A stretch of DNA of 8,488 nucleotides from Candidatus Stahliibacteriota bacterium. Its GTDB lineage: Bacteria > Hydrothermota > Tepidihabitantia > SM23-42. A model generated the notes under the pieces. The model did not search any database. It was not told the origin of the DNA and worked only from the letters and a program-made list of their open reading frames with translations. The position numbers and the translations under genes are program-made. The DNA lies in contig DAOVBK010000052.1 in NCBI GenBank assembly GCA_030670605.1, forward strand, positions 1 to 8,488. Reading direction: 5' to 3'. Shown in pieces: positions 7,174 to 8,488 of the stretch. Within the stretch, counting starts at the first letter, position 1. Each line of letters opens with the position of its first letter.

Positions 7174-8373
7174 CTATCGTCTCATGTGAATGTTCATGAG
7201 TTCTGCATAGATGCTTTCGGTTTTTTTTATGACCTCCTTAAAGTCATATCGCTCAGCAGTCTTCCGTGCTTGCCGCCCTATGCTCATGCACATATTCTCG
7301 TTTCTCAACAAATACAATACTCTGTCGGCAAATTCCCCATGTTGATTCACAGGTATTATGAAACCATTATCTTTGTCCTTCACAATCTCATGAATCCCAC
7401 CTATATCATGTACAACCACCGGTTTTGCTAACGCCATTGCTTCAAGCACTGAACGCGGCATACCCTCCCACAGTGACGGTAGAATGAAGACATCAAAATG
7501 GGTCATTACTTCAGCAACGTCGTCCCGCGGGCCAATGAAAAGGATATTCTTGCTTAAACCTTCTTGCTGCACCTTATCACGCACGCTGTGAAGTAATTCA
7601 CCGCCTCCAATGAAAATGAAGATCACATCCTGACGTTTTTTGAGCACCTGGCTAGCTATTTTAATAAACCCGATGGGATTCTTTTGTTCAAAGACTCTTC
7701 CTACTGTTCCGACAACCTTTTTGTTAGTAATCCCAAGCTCCCTTCTCACTGTCACACTATGCTCTTTGTTGTACCGCGTGAAAGCCTCCATTTCAATACC
7801 ATTACCGATTAACACGTACTGCTCCCTGCTGCCGATTTTATGGACGTGTGCTTCATCCATATCCGATTGGGTCTGGAAGAGTATTCTCGTCGTAAGGTGG
7901 CTTACTGCCCGTTCAATAAATCTGAACAATATGCGTGTTGCCAGAGTCCCCGCCTTCAGACCCCACCCATGCACTGTGTACAGTATTACCGGTGTACGTG
8001 CAATAGCTGCCGCTATTCGACCAATAACCCCAGCCTTGGAGCCATGTGTATGCACGATGTCATATCGGTATTTCTTGAGTATGCTGATCAGTTTCATCAA
8101 TGTAACAAAGTCCTTGAGCGGGTTAATCTCACGAGCCATTTCGGGAATGACAATGATATCTACTCCACGTTTCGTCATTTCTTCGGCAAGATCACCTTCA
8201 TTCTCAGACGGCAAGCCACAAATGATAGCACTGTGAAACATCGTGGGGTCAACACGCTCTGCAAGATGAAGCGTGCCTAAGGACGCACCACCATAAACCA
8301 TTTTCGTAATAATATGGCAGACCCGAATTCTTCGATTGTTATATGACAGTTCCATAGAGTTCAATAATTTCAT
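7174..8373 (-). CDS. GT4-family glycosyltransferase
   Basis: The product is 399 residues from the ATG at 8373. A second ATG at 8355 (residue 7) is an equally plausible start, since the family core begins only at RVCHIITKMVYGGA (17-30). Neither start has a Shine-Dalgarno motif and both overlap the end of the upstream gene. The GT-B fold is evident: an N-terminal half with YGGASLGTL (27-35), DIVHTHGSKAGVIGRIAA (105-122) and YTVHGWG (132-138), then a C-terminal half with IGNGIE (189-194), GTVGRVFEQKNP (222-233), FIGGGEL, FIGPRDDV and the EX7E pair E303/E311 in LWEGMPRSVLEAMAL. The HTHGSKAGVIGR form of the acceptor-side motif is common in exopolysaccharide-cluster GT4 enzymes. The role is inferred as adding one sugar to a lipid-linked repeat unit in the cytoplasm. 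It is only distantly similar to the following glycosyltransferase, so a recent tandem duplication is unlikely. Confidence 0.9.
   Translation of the reverse strand: MKLLNSMELSYNNRRIRVCHIITKMVYGGASLGTLHLAERVDPTMFHSAIICGLPSENEGDLAEEMTKRGVDIIVIPEMAREINPLKDFVTLMKLISILKKYRYDIVHTHGSKAGVIGRIAAAIARTPVILYTVHGWGLKAGTLATRILFRFIERAVSHLTTRILFQTQSDMDEAHVHKIGSREQYVLIGNGIEMEAFTRYNKEHSVTVRRELGITNKKVVGTVGRVFEQKNPIGFIKIASQVLKKRQDVIFIFIGGGELLHSVRDKVQQEGLSKNILFIGPRDDVAEVMTHFDVFILPSLWEGMPRSVLEAMALAKPVVVHDIGGIHEIVKDKDNGFIIPVNQHGEFADRVLYLLRNENMCMSIGRQARKTAERYDFKEVIKKTESIYAELMNIHMRR
7221..7240 (-). other. Internal perfect Shine-Dalgarno sequence next to an A8 run (possible slippage site)
   Basis: On the coding strand TAAGGAGGT (7240-7232) is a nine-base complement of the usual 16S rRNA 3' end. 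It is followed after three bases (CAT, 7231-7229) by eight A residues (7228-7221), which form A AAA AAA in the reading phase. No start codon lies at a usable distance downstream, so it does not look like a normal ribosome binding site. A frameshift or slippage role is speculative. Confidence 0.25.
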
Positions 8374-8488
8374 GCGCTGCTCTGTCCCACGAGAATTGCC
8401 TGACCCTGTGCTTTCCTGCGTTGATAAGTCGAGTCCTCTTACCCGTATCGTGTACGAAACTGATCATTGCAGCAGCCAATTGGTCAAT
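8339..8488 (-). CDS. GT4-like glycosyltransferase, last 49 residues (runs off the right edge)
   Basis: From the right edge a minus-strand frame reads 49 residues to a TAA at 8341-8339. The tail RQFSWDRAAHEIIELYG resembles the end of GT4 glycosyltransferases, where a phenylalanine- and tryptophan-containing turn leads into the final helix packing back on the N-terminal domain. The preceding helix (DQLAAAMISFVHD) and the segment KRTRLINAGKHRV also fit that family. The catalytic parts lie outside the window, so activity cannot be judged. It overlaps the next gene by 35 bases if that gene starts at 8373, or by 17 if it starts at 8355, which suggests one transcript and coupled translation. Confidence 0.7.
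   Translation of the reverse strand: MDQLAAAMISFVHDTGKRTRLINAGKHRVRQFSWDRAAHEIIELYGTVI

Noticed and set aside
7640..8236. 198-codon plus-strand open frame
   Set aside because: It lies wholly antisense to a well-supported GT4 gene and its translation shows no recognisable domain.
6050..8373. Tandem duplication as the origin of the two complete glycosyltransferases
   Set aside because: They share only general GT4 motifs, and acceptor-side segments and linkers differ strongly, so they look like old, separate family members.

Overview
The window is part of a surface-polysaccharide (O-antigen, capsule or exopolysaccharide) biosynthesis locus of a bacterium. The lipid-linked-sugar flippase, the Wzz-type chain-length protein and the run of GT4 glycosyltransferases suggest a Gram-negative (diderm) host. 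Base composition is moderately AT-rich by eye. I cannot name the lineage from the sequence, and I see no phage, transposon, tRNA, rRNA or CRISPR signature.

Layout: (1) the left edge, on the minus strand, carries the first 185 residues of a Wzx-like flippase that runs out of the window. (2) A 189-base divergent intergenic region separates it from a plus-strand pair. That pair is a Wzz/GNVR-type polysaccharide co-polymerase (best start 747) and, 40 bases later, a 1019-residue multidomain protein with a glycoside-hydrolase-like barrel and a C-terminal lectin/glucanase-like domain. (3) The pair ends tail to tail, 21 bases from a minus-strand series. In transcription order from the right edge, the series is the last 49 residues of a GT4-like glycosyltransferase, two complete GT4 glycosyltransferases and a class I SAM-dependent methyltransferase.

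How they may work together (inference): the glycosyltransferases build a repeat unit on a lipid carrier and the methyltransferase may modify or cap it. The flippase moves it across the inner membrane and the Wzz protein tunes polymer length. The large protein, if exported, could trim, modify or bind the polymer. No polymerase (Wzy), initiating transferase, outer-membrane export protein or tyrosine kinase lies in the window.

Three points deserve most attention. The 1019-residue protein has an unusual architecture and is paired with the chain-length gene. The two divergent genes each have a sigma70-like promoter that would place the transcript start at the ATG, which suggests leaderless mRNAs. 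A perfect internal Shine-Dalgarno sequence sits directly before an A8 run near the 3' end of one glycosyltransferase gene. I did not find convincing evidence of a wholly new system.
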